Below, in pieces: positions 8,783-16,470 of a stretch of DNA of 64,000 bases (its first letter is position 1; each line of letters starts with the position of its first letter). The notes below the pieces were generated by a model. That model was not told the origin of the DNA and made no database searches. It worked only from the letters and a program-made list of their open reading frames with translations. Location of the stretch: NCBI GenBank assembly GCA_016867265.1, contig VGJW01000006.1, positions 62,001 through 126,000 on the forward strand. The letters run 5' to 3'. This DNA comes from Candidatus Tanganyikabacteria bacterium. Lineage in GTDB: Bacteria; Cyanobacteriota; Sericytochromatia; S15B-MN24; VGJW01. Both the position numbers and the translations under genes were made by a program.

Positions 8783-9871
8783 GTGTCCGCTTCTTCCGGC
8801 GCCCCTCGGCGCCCCTCGGTCCGCCGAGCAGGCGTCCTGGATCTGCCGGGCGTGCGGGACCTGCTGGCAAGGGTGGCCGAACCCGAGGAGGCAGGCCAGG
8901 GCCTGCCCGGCCTCGACGCTGGCTCGTGGCCGCGCACAGGCGACCCGGTGCAGCAGGTGCTGGAGTGGCTGCCGCGACCGGACCGCCAGGCCGGCCAGTT
9001 GTGGGTTGCGGTCCACGACGGCTTGGTCCTGGGGGTCGCCCGGACCCTGCCCGGGAATCGCGCGCGCAATCGCTGGCACATCCAGGGCTTGGTCATGCGA
9101 CCGGACGCGCGGGGCCTCGGACTCGGGGGGGCGCTCATGGACCGCATCATCGGGTTCTATGGCGAGCGTGGTGCCGTTGCCGTCACCCTGCATTGCGATG
9201 TCCGGCATGACGGCATTCTGGGCCTGAGCCGCAGCCGCGGGTTCCGCAGTTACGCCCGGGTCACGTGCCTGGAAGCCTCGCACTTGACGGTGCAACAAGC
9301 CGTGCCGATGCCGCCACCGCTTGGCTGGCGACCGGCCCGCACCGCGGACAGGCCTGCCATCGTGGACCTCGAGCACGTCACGACCCCCGCTCCCGTCCGC
9401 TGTATCGACAGCCGGCGACCTGAGGCCTTCGGCAAGGTGGCCGACGTCGGCATCCCGGGACTCTTGCAGGCGCCCTGGCGGGATGTCGAGAATCTTGCCT
9501 ACGTCGTCGAGGATCCCCTGCACGGTGTCGTGGCTCACCTTCAGGTCATGGCGAGGCTGCGCGGGCAAGGCCCACACCTGTTGCACCTGACGGTTCATCC
9601 AGGCCACGTCCCGCTCTACGGGGCCATCGTGGCGCACGCAATGGGCAGGTTGCGGGGCTACCCGGCAGCCCCGGCGCGGCTCGCCGTGGCCAGCCACCAT
9701 CCTGCGAAGCGGGAGGCCTGCCTTGAATCGGGCATGCGTCCGGTGCGCGAGGAAGTCTGTCTGGTTCGGGACGGGATGCGGACGCTCGTCATCCCCCGCG
9801 CCGAGACCGCCCCGAGACAGGCCGGGGCCCTGGCGCCGGCGTTCCGGATGCAGGCAGCGAAACGGGGCTGA
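8783..9871 (+). CDS. Tandem GNAT-fold N-acetyltransferase-like protein
   Basis: A 362-residue cytosolic protein. The first half is a clear GNAT acetyltransferase with the acetyl-CoA-binding loop 'MRPDARGLGLGGALMD' (R-x-x-G-x-G type) followed by the expected helix. The second half (from about residue 180, 'GWRPARTADRPAIVDLEHV') looks like a second, degenerate GNAT domain. It has the beta-4 region 'LLHLTVHPGHVPLYGAIVAHA' but no Gly-rich loop. The start is GTG at 8783 because GGAGG lies 5-6 bases upstream. The acceptor substrate is unknown. The last 83 bases overlap the convergent cvpA coding end. Confidence 0.75.
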   Translation: MSASSGAPRRPSVRRAGVLDLPGVRDLLARVAEPEEAGQGLPGLDAGSWPRTGDPVQQVLEWLPRPDRQAGQLWVAVHDGLVLGVARTLPGNRARNRWHIQGLVMRPDARGLGLGGALMDRIIGFYGERGAVAVTLHCDVRHDGILGLSRSRGFRSYARVTCLEASHLTVQQAVPMPPPLGWRPARTADRPAIVDLEHVTTPAPVRCIDSRRPEAFGKVADVGIPGLLQAPWRDVENLAYVVEDPLHGVVAHLQVMARLRGQGPHLLHLTVHPGHVPLYGAIVAHAMGRLRGYPAAPARLAVASHHPAKREACLESGMRPVREEVCLVRDGMRTLVIPRAETAPRQAGALAPAFRMQAAKRG

Positions 9872-10352
9872 CCCAGCCTGTAGCGGCAGCCGTGACCTTG
9901 CCAATCAGGGGTTTGAGGCGCGGCACTGCCCAGGATTGCGCCAGGGTCTGCCGGACCGCGGGAATCTGGCTGATGAGCGGGAACTGGGAGATGGCCACGA
10001 GCGGCACGGAGACGATCACCAGTCCGGTGAGTGCACCGAGAAAAGCACCCAGAACACGGTCGACGCCTGCGAGCGGCGTCTTGTGAATGGCCCACTTGAG
10101 CAACAAGGCGACTGCGTTAAGGAGCACCACGACGGCGACAAGGGTCAGCACCCGGTCGGCAGGCCCGGGGCCCACGGGCCAGACGCCCGAGCTTCTGGCA
10201 ATCCCCGGAACGAGCCCGGGGTCCTGCCACGCGAGAAGCCCCCCCAGGACCCAAGCGGCAATCCCCACGGAGCCGCGTACGAATCCACCCGCCAGACCCC
10301 TAAGGATCTGCAGGCCCAGCGTGCCCAGGACAAGGGCGTCGACGAGGTTCAT
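9789..10352 (-). CDS. CvpA family membrane protein
   Basis: A 187-residue inner-membrane protein of the CvpA family (colicin V production and envelope stress). It begins 'MNLVDALVLGTLGLQILRG', followed by a Gly-rich second helix 'GFVRGSVGIAAWVLGGLLA' and two further membrane segments. 'VDRVLGAFLGALTGLVIVS' is the family's most conserved part. After the last helix a Pro/Ser/Arg-rich tail runs into the 3' end of the convergent GNAT gene. The ATG at 10352 lacks a clear Shine-Dalgarno sequence. Confidence 0.85.
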   Translation of the reverse strand: MNLVDALVLGTLGLQILRGLAGGFVRGSVGIAAWVLGGLLAWQDPGLVPGIARSSGVWPVGPGPADRVLTLVAVVVLLNAVALLLKWAIHKTPLAGVDRVLGAFLGALTGLVIVSVPLVAISQFPLISQIPAVRQTLAQSWAVPRLKPLIGKVTAAATGWVSPVSLPASGTPAPGPRPVSGRSRRGG

Positions 10353-10403
10353 GGTTTGCTTGGGTGGAGGGCCGCGTCGGGTGGCGCGCCCCAGAGGAAT
10401 GCC

Positions 10404-11246
10404 ATGCTACCCCTGAGCCACGTGCTGCACCAGACGAACCGCGCCTTTCGACAGGCGCCTTGGCTTGCTGCCCCGTTTCTGGTCAGCACTATTGCGCTGC
10501 GACTCGTCACGGCGACGGCAAGTGCTTCCGAACCCTTGCTCCTGACGGGTGCGATGCTGCTCCATCTGGCGCTGACCGCAGGATTCATGGGTGCCGCCCT
10601 ACATCTCGCGGACGGCCGCGGTGAATCATCCGCCTCTTCCGATGCACCGGATGCGGCGGCCTTGCCCCGCGGGGCAGCGGCGGAGGACGGCGATACCGAG
10701 CCCGCGACCCCCGGCGAGGCCTTTCTGGTGGGCGTCGGACGTCACTTCACGGGCATGGCAGTCGGTCACGGCTTGCTCCTGCTGGGGGCCCTCCTCGTCA
10801 TCGGAGGCACGGTCCGCGGGCTGTCGACGCGCTACCCCTTGCCGACGGAGAGTTTGCTCACGGCGTTGCGCGAGCGACTCAAGGCCAACCAGTTGCCTCT
10901 GCCCGAGCAACTCGAGGTGATGCTGCCCTGGGCCTGGGCGATGGTGGCGATGGCGCTGCTCTTTCTCGTTGCCATGCTCCTGCTCTCCGCGTGGAAGCAG
11001 ATTCTGGTCGCAGAACAGACAGGAACCTTCGACGCATTCAGGCAGAGTGCGGGGTTCGTCGTGGCCAGGATCGGCACGGTGATCGCAATTCTGGGCATCG
11101 AGGGTCTGGCGGACACCTTGTTGCTGCCTTTGGCCTTCGTGTCGGAGCCTTTCTTCCGTGCATTGGCGGATGTCGGCATCGTGACGATGCATGCCTGGGC
11201 CAGCCTGGCCCTGATGATGGCGTGGCTGCATCGGCCTCGCGGATGA
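10404..11246 (+). CDS. Polytopic membrane protein of unknown function
   Basis: A 280-residue protein starting at ATG 10404 with AGAGGA upstream. Five or six hydrophobic segments are visible, separated by one acidic linker (about residues 75-105, rich in Asp, Glu, Ala and Ser). I do not recognise the family. The arrangement resembles DUF-type proteins with a glycerophosphoryl-diesterase membrane-domain-like fold, but no motif supports that. It lies divergently from cvpA and directly upstream of three tRNA genes, with no shared function evident. Confidence 0.65.
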   Translation: MLPLSHVLHQTNRAFRQAPWLAAPFLVSTIALRLVTATASASEPLLLTGAMLLHLALTAGFMGAALHLADGRGESSASSDAPDAAALPRGAAAEDGDTEPATPGEAFLVGVGRHFTGMAVGHGLLLLGALLVIGGTVRGLSTRYPLPTESLLTALRERLKANQLPLPEQLEVMLPWAWAMVAMALLFLVAMLLLSAWKQILVAEQTGTFDAFRQSAGFVVARIGTVIAILGIEGLADTLLLPLAFVSEPFFRALADVGIVTMHAWASLALMMAWLHRPRG

Positions 11247-11297
11247 GTCCTTTACACAACCTTCAGACCGTGCTATCAATGGTGGGCCAACGGCGTT

Positions 11298-11370
11298 GCG
11301 GGCGTAACTCAGTTGGTAGAGTGCAAGCTTCCCAAGCTTGATGTCGCGAGTTCGAACCTCGTCGCCCGCT
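11298..11370 (+). tRNA. tRNA-Gly (anticodon CCC)
   Basis: A cloverleaf can be folded by eye. The acceptor is GCGGGCG / CGCCCGC with discriminator U, and the D-loop is AGTTGGTA. A 5-bp anticodon stem (CAAGC / GCTTG) holds the loop TTCCCAA, and the T-arm has GTTCGAA. The 3' CCA is not encoded. It is first of a three-tRNA cluster. Confidence 0.93.
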
Positions 11371-11376
11371 CTCCTC

Positions 11377-11448
11377 GGCGGCATAGCCAAGTGGTAAGGC
11401 AGAGCTCTGCAAAAGCTCCATTCCCCAGTTCGAATCTGGGTGCCGCCT
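11377..11448 (+). tRNA. tRNA-Cys (anticodon GCA)
   Basis: The acceptor is GGCGGCA / TGCCGCC with discriminator U, as is typical for tRNA-Cys. The anticodon loop is CTGCAAA on a GAGCT / AGCTC stem, and the T-loop is TTCGAAT. CCA is not encoded. Six bases separate it from tRNA-Gly, so the two are probably cotranscribed. Confidence 0.94.
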
Positions 11449-11483
11449 CTGGACCTGTCGGGGGGACCCGTCGGTTCTTTCAA

Positions 11484-11557
11484 GGGCGTATAGCTCAGTT
11501 GGTTAGAGCGCATGCTTGACATGCATGAGGTCACTGGTTCGAATCCAGTTATGCCCA
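11484..11557 (+). tRNA. tRNA-Val (anticodon GAC)
   Basis: The acceptor GGGCGTA pairs with TATGCCC including one G-T pair, and the discriminator is A. The anticodon loop is TTGACAT on a CATGC / GCATG stem, with T-loop TTCGAAT. The encoded 3' end reads ACC-T, so CCA is added after transcription. It is the last tRNA of the cluster. Confidence 0.94.
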
Positions 11558-11561
11558 CCTC

Positions 11562-11600
11562 GCTCAGGCGGTTCGCGAGACACTCGCGAACCGCCTGAGC
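11562..11600 (+). terminator. Long perfect hairpin ending the tRNA cluster
   Basis: An 18-bp perfect stem (GCTCAGGCGGTTCGCGAG and its complement) with a 3-base loop begins 5 bases after tRNA-Val. No U-tract follows (AATTAGTC). Its position suggests a terminator or a 3' processing/stability element for the tRNA transcript. Similar U-less hairpins lie at 20207-20237 and 62531-62568. Confidence 0.6.
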
Positions 11601-11642
11601 AATTAGTCACTTAGCCCTGTCGTCCCTCGAAAGGCGTGCCCC

Positions 11643-12107
11643 GTGGCAGATCCATCCTCAGGCGACGGCAGAGGAAATCCTCCGAACCGGGACAAGTTGT
11701 CTCGGATGCTGGCTGGCTGCCTCGACACATGGAACGGCGTCCGCGAGACGGTTCTCGATCTGGATGCGACGTGGAAGTGGGCTTATTCGGAGGCCACCGA
11801 CAGTTGGAACTATCGGGCCTACCAGGAAGGCGAGCGATTCCTCCTAGCCATGACTCCTGCGGAGGGATCCTTTGAGGTGTCGCTCAACCTGCGGGCGGGC
11901 GAACTGGCGAGCGTCGAGGCCGGCAACCCGTCCGAGGCGCTGGCGTTGGACAGCCTGCGCGAGGGACTTGGGGGACATACTGATGGCTGGGTTCATCTGC
12001 CCGTGGCGTCGTCTGCAGAGCTACCGTTGGTCCTGCGCCTGCTTGCCGTGCGCGCACGGCGGTTACAGAAACCGCGTTCGAGAGGAGCCCGCAAACGAAC
12101 GCGCTGA
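11643..12107 (+). CDS. DUF3788-like protein
   Basis: A 154-residue soluble protein. The central part ('WKWAYSEATDSWNYRAYQEG') matches the DUF3788 pattern of a Trp-rich strand, a basic tail and a second strand. So do 'FEVSLNLRAGELASVEAG' and the late 'GWVHLPVASSAELPLVLRL'. DUF3788 has no assigned biochemical role. The start is GTG at 11643 with AAAGG about 10 bases upstream, and an ATG at codon 22 is an alternative. It stands alone between the tRNA hairpin and the NhaD gene. Confidence 0.6.
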   Translation: MADPSSGDGRGNPPNRDKLSRMLAGCLDTWNGVRETVLDLDATWKWAYSEATDSWNYRAYQEGERFLLAMTPAEGSFEVSLNLRAGELASVEAGNPSEALALDSLREGLGGHTDGWVHLPVASSAELPLVLRLLAVRARRLQKPRSRGARKRTR

Positions 12108-12175
12108 CGCCTTGCGCGACCTGCCCCGGTCTGACGGATGCGGGACAAGGGGCCACGCATGCAGCGTGGACCGGG

Positions 12176-13507
12176 ATGCCCGAAGCCTGGTTGGCATTGG
12201 CAGTGTTCGTGGCAGCCTACGCGGCGGTCATCGCGGAGGAACGGCTGCACCTGCGCAAAGCAAAGCCTGTGCTTCTGGCTGCCGGATTTATCTGGCTGCT
12301 TGTCGCCGCCGCCGGCCTCCGCATGGGGGCATCGGAGGCGGTCGCCGGGGCGTTCCGCCATACCCTGCTCGAGTTCAGCGAGTTGTTCTTCTTCCTTCTG
12401 GCGGCCATGACCTACATCAATACGATGGAAGACCGAGGCGTCTTCGCGCGGCTCAGGCACTGGCTGGAGCAGTGTCAGTTGTCGCAGCGCGGCATGTTCT
12501 GGGCAACGGGCGCGCTCGCATTCCTGCTTTCACCGGTGCTCGACAACCTGACGACCGCCATGGTGCTGGGCGCCATCGTGATGGCGGTGGGTGCCGGGCG
12601 GTCGGCCTTCGTGACCCCGGCCTGCATCCACATCGTCGTCGCAGCCAATGCTGGCGGAGCCTTCAGCCCCTTTGGCGACATCACGACCCTGATGGTCTGG
12701 CAGAAGGGCCTGGTGCCGTTTCAGGACTTCTTCCGACTGTTCCTGCCGGCTGTCGTCAACTGGCTGGTCCCTGCCGCTCTGATGGCGCGATCGGTGCCAC
12801 GCGACCCTGCCGGCCGCAACGCAGTCGCGGATGCCCCGCCTGCAGGAGGCCTTGCCGTCGTCGCACTCTTCGTGGCGACCATCGTCCTGTCAGTCGTGGG
12901 TCACGCCTGGCTGCACCTGCCTCCCGTGGCAGGCATGTTGCTGGGCCTCGCGATGTTGAAATTCCATGGCTACTTGCTCGAGCGTCAGGATCGCCGGGAA
13001 GCCTTGGTCCCCGTCAATGAGCCTGACGATCTCTTCGCAGCGCCCGTGGCCACCAGGGCGCCCAAGGCCTTCGACTCCTATCGGCAGTTGGAACGCGCGG
13101 AGTGGGACACGCTCCTGTTTTTCCAGGGGGTCATCATGGCCGTGGGCGGGCTTGGCTTTCTCGGCTACCTCGCCCTCCTGTCCAAGGGGCTGTACGGCGC
13201 GTTTGGTCCGCTCGCGGCCAATATTGCCGTGGGTCCGCTATCTGCCGTCATCGATAACATTCCGGTGATGGCTGCCGTGTTGGGGATGGCGCCACAGATG
13301 TCGGTCAACCAGTGGCTGCTGGTTACGCTCACGGCAGGCGTGGGCGGATCGCTTCTCTCCATCGGCAGTGCGGCGGGCGTGGCCCTGATGGGGCAGTCCC
13401 GGGGCGTCTACGGCTTCATGGGGCACCTGCGCTGGTCGTGGGCCGTTGCCCTGGGCTTCATCGCCAGCGTGGCCACGCATCTGCTGATCAACCGCGATTT
13501 GCTCTGA
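12176..13507 (+). CDS. nhaD: NhaD-type Na+/H+ antiporter
   Basis: A 443-residue inner-membrane antiporter of the ion-transporter superfamily that exchanges Na+ or Li+ for protons. Family landmarks are 'LLEFSELFFFLLAAMTYIN' in the third helix, 'SPVLDNLTTAMVLGAIVM' with the buried Asp, and 'ANAGGAFSPFGDITTLMVW'. Its C-terminal mirror is 'AVIDNIPVMAAVLGM', then 'GGSLLSIGSAAGVALMG'. About 11-12 helices are visible. The ATG at 12176 follows a small 6-bp inverted repeat (CCACGC / GCGTGG) that could affect translation. No neighbouring partner is evident. Confidence 0.9.
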   Translation: MPEAWLALAVFVAAYAAVIAEERLHLRKAKPVLLAAGFIWLLVAAAGLRMGASEAVAGAFRHTLLEFSELFFFLLAAMTYINTMEDRGVFARLRHWLEQCQLSQRGMFWATGALAFLLSPVLDNLTTAMVLGAIVMAVGAGRSAFVTPACIHIVVAANAGGAFSPFGDITTLMVWQKGLVPFQDFFRLFLPAVVNWLVPAALMARSVPRDPAGRNAVADAPPAGGLAVVALFVATIVLSVVGHAWLHLPPVAGMLLGLAMLKFHGYLLERQDRREALVPVNEPDDLFAAPVATRAPKAFDSYRQLERAEWDTLLFFQGVIMAVGGLGFLGYLALLSKGLYGAFGPLAANIAVGPLSAVIDNIPVMAAVLGMAPQMSVNQWLLVTLTAGVGGSLLSIGSAAGVALMGQSRGVYGFMGHLRWSWAVALGFIASVATHLLINRDLL

Positions 13508-13651
13508 GGCAGGGCCACCCGAGCCGATGTCCTGACGCTGGGAGCCATCTGGGAGACTTGCCCGGGAGACTGGCGTGCGTTGCTTGCATCGCCGGGAGCG
13601 CGCGCTTGGTTTGTCTGGAGTCGAACAATCGGGTCGAGGCCCATCCTCTAT

Positions 13652-13666
13652 TGCGAATGATTCGCA
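13652..13666. promoter_or_regulatory. Fur-type 7-1-7 operator
   Basis: TGCGAAT-G-ATTCGCA is a perfect 7-1-7 inverted repeat, the core geometry of Fur-family boxes (Fur consensus TGATAAT-n-ATTATCA). It overlaps a possible -35 (TTGCGA, 13651-13656), with AT-rich TAATAG 17 bases on. It lies about 65 bases before the porin start at 13733, so repressor binding would block the promoter of the porin/FMN/ApbE operon. Zur or another Fur paralogue cannot be excluded from sequence. Confidence 0.7.
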
Positions 13667-13732
13667 TTTGCAGTAATAGTCATGCACGGGTTCCCATCCA
13701 CACCCCTTTTTGCTTCACCGGACAGCCGCCTG

Positions 13733-15070
13733 ATGTCTCTTGCCACCCCCTCCACCTTGCTGGTCGCCCTCCTTGTGGGCGGCGTGTCCTCGCTACCTGC
13801 CGAGGCCGCCGATGAAGTCCAGCAGGGCCTTCGGGGCGACAAAACCGAAGGCCGGATGGTGGCAGTTGGCGACGACAGGGAGGAAGAAGCGGTCGACGCG
13901 CCGGAAGAGGAGGATGCGGCAACCGAACCTCAGGTGACCCGGGCCACGGGGAAGAGCGGCCGGCAAGGCGCCAGCCCCCAGATGGATCGCACCTCTGCAT
14001 CCGGCCCCGGCGGGCGCAACATCACGTCCTTCGACCGCAAGGCACAGTCGCGCGTGGGTGGCTATTTCGACAACGAGTTCGTCCTACCGTCCGGGGGGCG
14101 CAGCACGTTCAAGGCCCATCGGCTGATCCTGCAGACCTCGAGCTACCTGCATGACAACCTGCTCTTCAGCAGCGAGATCGAGTATGAGTACGGCGCCCAG
14201 ATCCAGGCCAACTCCGGCGATGGCGAACTCAAGATCGAACAGGCCTGGGCTGACTACCGCATCGACGACCTGCTGACCCTGCGAGGCGGCATCGTCCTGA
14301 TGCCCATCGGCATCATCAATGTCCTGCACGACTCGGACTTCCGTGAGACGACGACGCGACCGCTGATGACGGAGCAGGTCATCCCGTCGACGTGGATGGA
14401 CACCGGAGCTGGCTTCCACGGTCTGGCCTATCCGAGCGACGAAGTCCAGGTGACCTACGAGGCCTATGTCAGCAATGGCCTGTCGCAGCGGATCAGTGCA
14501 GCCGATGGCCTGAAGCACGCGCGACCCAGCTTCAAGGATGACAACAATGGCAACAAGGCCCTGACCGGGCGCGTCGCCGTGAGCCCCTGGCTGGGACTGG
14601 AGTTGGCGACCAGCGGCTACTTCGGGCGCTATGACGGGGAGCGCGCCCTTTCGCTGCTGGGGGGCGACGTGACGTGGACCCACGGCCCGTTCGAACTGGC
14701 CGGCGAGTATGCCCGCATCGCGACCGAAGGCGGCAGCTGGCTCAACGGTACCGAGGTCGTGGCCGTCCCGACAGGCATGGAGGGCTGGTACCTCGAAGGC
14801 AGGTGGCGATTCTTCCCCGAGTGGCTTCACGGCACCTTCCTGGGACGCGGAGGCGGGTTTCCGCAGGCCACGATGGCCCTCGTCGGCCGTTATGGCGGGG
14901 CCGATACGGATCTGCCTACTGCAGGAAGAACCGACAGGACGGAGCTGCTCGTGGGTCTCAACTACCGTCCCATCCAGACATTCGTGGCGAAGTGGGAACT
15001 GGTGCGCCGCGGCGATCCCGTGACGGGGCCGCAGGACGCGCTCTGGAGCTCAATCGCGGTGGGATTCTGA
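13733..15070 (+). CDS. Outer-membrane porin-like beta-barrel protein
   Basis: A 445-residue exported protein. The ATG at 13733 gives a signal peptide ('LLVALLVGGVSSLPAEAA'). An earlier in-frame ATG at 13682 would sit on top of the promoter. An acidic linker follows to about residue 85. The rest shows alternating amphipathic strands with many Tyr, Trp and Gly ('VGGYFDNEFVLPSG', 'EYEYGAQIQ', 'WADYRIDDLLTLRGGIV', 'YLEGRWRFFPEWLHGTF'), and the terminal residue is Phe, as in outer-membrane barrels. It resembles the OprP/DcaP-type porin fold. Being first in a Fur-boxed operon, it could admit an iron chelate or flavin. The ligand is not known. Confidence 0.75.
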   Translation: MSLATPSTLLVALLVGGVSSLPAEAADEVQQGLRGDKTEGRMVAVGDDREEEAVDAPEEEDAATEPQVTRATGKSGRQGASPQMDRTSASGPGGRNITSFDRKAQSRVGGYFDNEFVLPSGGRSTFKAHRLILQTSSYLHDNLLFSSEIEYEYGAQIQANSGDGELKIEQAWADYRIDDLLTLRGGIVLMPIGIINVLHDSDFRETTTRPLMTEQVIPSTWMDTGAGFHGLAYPSDEVQVTYEAYVSNGLSQRISAADGLKHARPSFKDDNNGNKALTGRVAVSPWLGLELATSGYFGRYDGERALSLLGGDVTWTHGPFELAGEYARIATEGGSWLNGTEVVAVPTGMEGWYLEGRWRFFPEWLHGTFLGRGGGFPQATMALVGRYGGADTDLPTAGRTDRTELLVGLNYRPIQTFVAKWELVRRGDPVTGPQDALWSSIAVGF

Positions 15071-15073
15071 CGG

Positions 15074-15667
15074 ATGAGCCTGTTTCGCATCCCGGCATGT
15101 CTGCTGGCTTCGTTGATGGTATGGCTCGCCGTCGGCACCGTGGCCGCGGCCGATGACGAAGCCCCCGAAGTTTACGAGAAGGTCTACCTGACGCTGCCTC
15201 AGGCCCTCGGCATCGCCTTGCCTGCCGAGGATGCCGTCGAGGAAAGGGTCCTTGCCCCGACGCGCGCCCAGCGCCGCCGCATCGAGCGTGCACTCGGGCG
15301 CAAGCTGCCCGAGGCAACCTGGCACGTGCACCGTAGCCATCGGGAAGGTCGGACGACCGGATGGGCCTTTGCCATGGATGAACAGGGCAAGTACTACCCG
15401 ATCACCTTCATCGTGGGTCTCACCCCGGATGGTGCCGTCCGCGACGTTGCCGTCATGGTCTACAGAGAGAAGCGCGGGGATGCTGTCCATCGCCGACGCT
15501 TCCTGAACCAGTTCCAGGACAAGACGGTGGAGGACCCGCTGATGGTGAATCGGGACATCGTCCATTTGACCGGCGCCACCGTGTCCTCATGGTCCATCGC
15601 GGCCGGGGTGCGGAAGGCGGTGGTCATCCACGAAGTGCTGCTGCGCGAGGAAGGTAGCCGTCCGTGA
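15074..15667 (+). CDS. Exported FMN-binding domain protein, probable ApbE substrate
   Basis: A 197-residue protein with a signal peptide (cleavage near 'GTVAAADD'). The C-terminal half is an FMN-binding domain of the RnfG/NqrC type. 'LTGATVSS' (T166-S172) matches the [ST]GAT.[ST] flavinylation motif, in which the second Thr (T169) is covalently linked to FMN by ApbE, encoded two genes downstream. It would act as a periplasmic one- or two-electron carrier. It follows the porin by 3 bases and overlaps the next gene as GTGA. The middle region 'YYPITFIVGLTPDGAVRDV' is the usual FMN-domain strand pair. Confidence 0.82.
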   Translation: MSLFRIPACLLASLMVWLAVGTVAAADDEAPEVYEKVYLTLPQALGIALPAEDAVEERVLAPTRAQRRRIERALGRKLPEATWHVHRSHREGRTTGWAFAMDEQGKYYPITFIVGLTPDGAVRDVAVMVYREKRGDAVHRRRFLNQFQDKTVEDPLMVNRDIVHLTGATVSSWSIAAGVRKAVVIHEVLLREEGSRP

Positions 15668-16470
15668 CCCCGTTGATGCTGAAACTGCACCGTTGGCTGG
15701 GTCTGGTCTTTGGCGGGCTCGTGCTGATTGCCGCCATCACGGCCGTGGCACTGAACCATCAGGATCAGGTGCGTCGCTGGGCGGGCGAGACGACGATGGG
15801 GCACTCACCGTTCGGCAGGGGCCCCAGGGTCCTCGCCGTGGACCCCGGAAATCCGCTCGCGCAGCTGGCAGGCACGGACGATGGGCTCTTCAGATCCGAA
15901 GACGGAGGGCTGACGTGGGAAGAGGCGGTCCTGCCTTGGCCTGCCGAGCATGTCGTCGCGATCCAGTTCACCCCGGGCAAGCCGGACGAGGTCCATCTCG
16001 CCCTTGCCGGCATCGGCGTGTTGCGTTCGCTTGACCGGGGCGAGACGTGGGAAGACGTGGCACTACCCTTCCAGCCCGTCGAGGGTGTCCGCATCTGTGG
16101 GCTAGCCATCGACCGGGCGGGCCAGCTCGTGGTCCTGACACGGCAGGGCATCTGGATGCGGAACACGGTGGGCAGTTGGACCGAGCGTCGGGCGCCGGGC
16201 AAGAGCGGCGTCGACAGCGCTGCGGTGCAGGTGGCCTATCAACTGCACGACGGTCGTTTCTGGGGTGCGTGGGGCGTTCCGCTGACGGATGGTGTCTCCA
16301 TCGCCCTGATCGTACTTGTGGCCACGGGCTACGGCCTGTACAGCGTACGCCTGTGGCGTCGTCGCGGGGCAAGGCAGCCACGCAGCCTGCGTCCGTTGGT
16401 GCCCGCCCCGGACCCTCATGCACCGGCCAGCCTGCCCGGCGTGGCGGCCGCTGCCGCGCAGCATCCATGA
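15664..16470 (+). CDS. Two-helix membrane protein with periplasmic Asp-box (BNR) repeats
   Basis: A 268-residue protein whose N-terminus ('MLKLHRWLGLVFGGLVLIAA') looks like the first helix of PepSY-associated membrane proteins. The end ('LHDGRFWGAWGVPLTDG' plus a helix) resembles the last helix of the same group. Between them the expected PepSY domain is replaced by at least two sialidase-type Asp-boxes, 'FRSEDGGLTWEEA' and 'LRSLDRGETWEDV'. The His residues (H9 and H in 'QLHDGRF') could ligate haem, as in PepSY-type reductases. The start is GTG overlapping the previous stop (GTGA). It is likely the membrane component that passes electrons to the FMN protein. This role is inferred from context. 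Confidence 0.65.
   Translation: MTPLMLKLHRWLGLVFGGLVLIAAITAVALNHQDQVRRWAGETTMGHSPFGRGPRVLAVDPGNPLAQLAGTDDGLFRSEDGGLTWEEAVLPWPAEHVVAIQFTPGKPDEVHLALAGIGVLRSLDRGETWEDVALPFQPVEGVRICGLAIDRAGQLVVLTRQGIWMRNTVGSWTERRAPGKSGVDSAAVQVAYQLHDGRFWGAWGVPLTDGVSIALIVLVATGYGLYSVRLWRRRGARQPRSLRPLVPAPDPHAPASLPGVAAAAAQHP

Noticed and set aside
11281-11600. tRNA cluster as an integration site of a mobile element
   Set aside because: No integrase, direct repeat or foreign genes lie beside it. The next genes are ordinary chromosomal ones.
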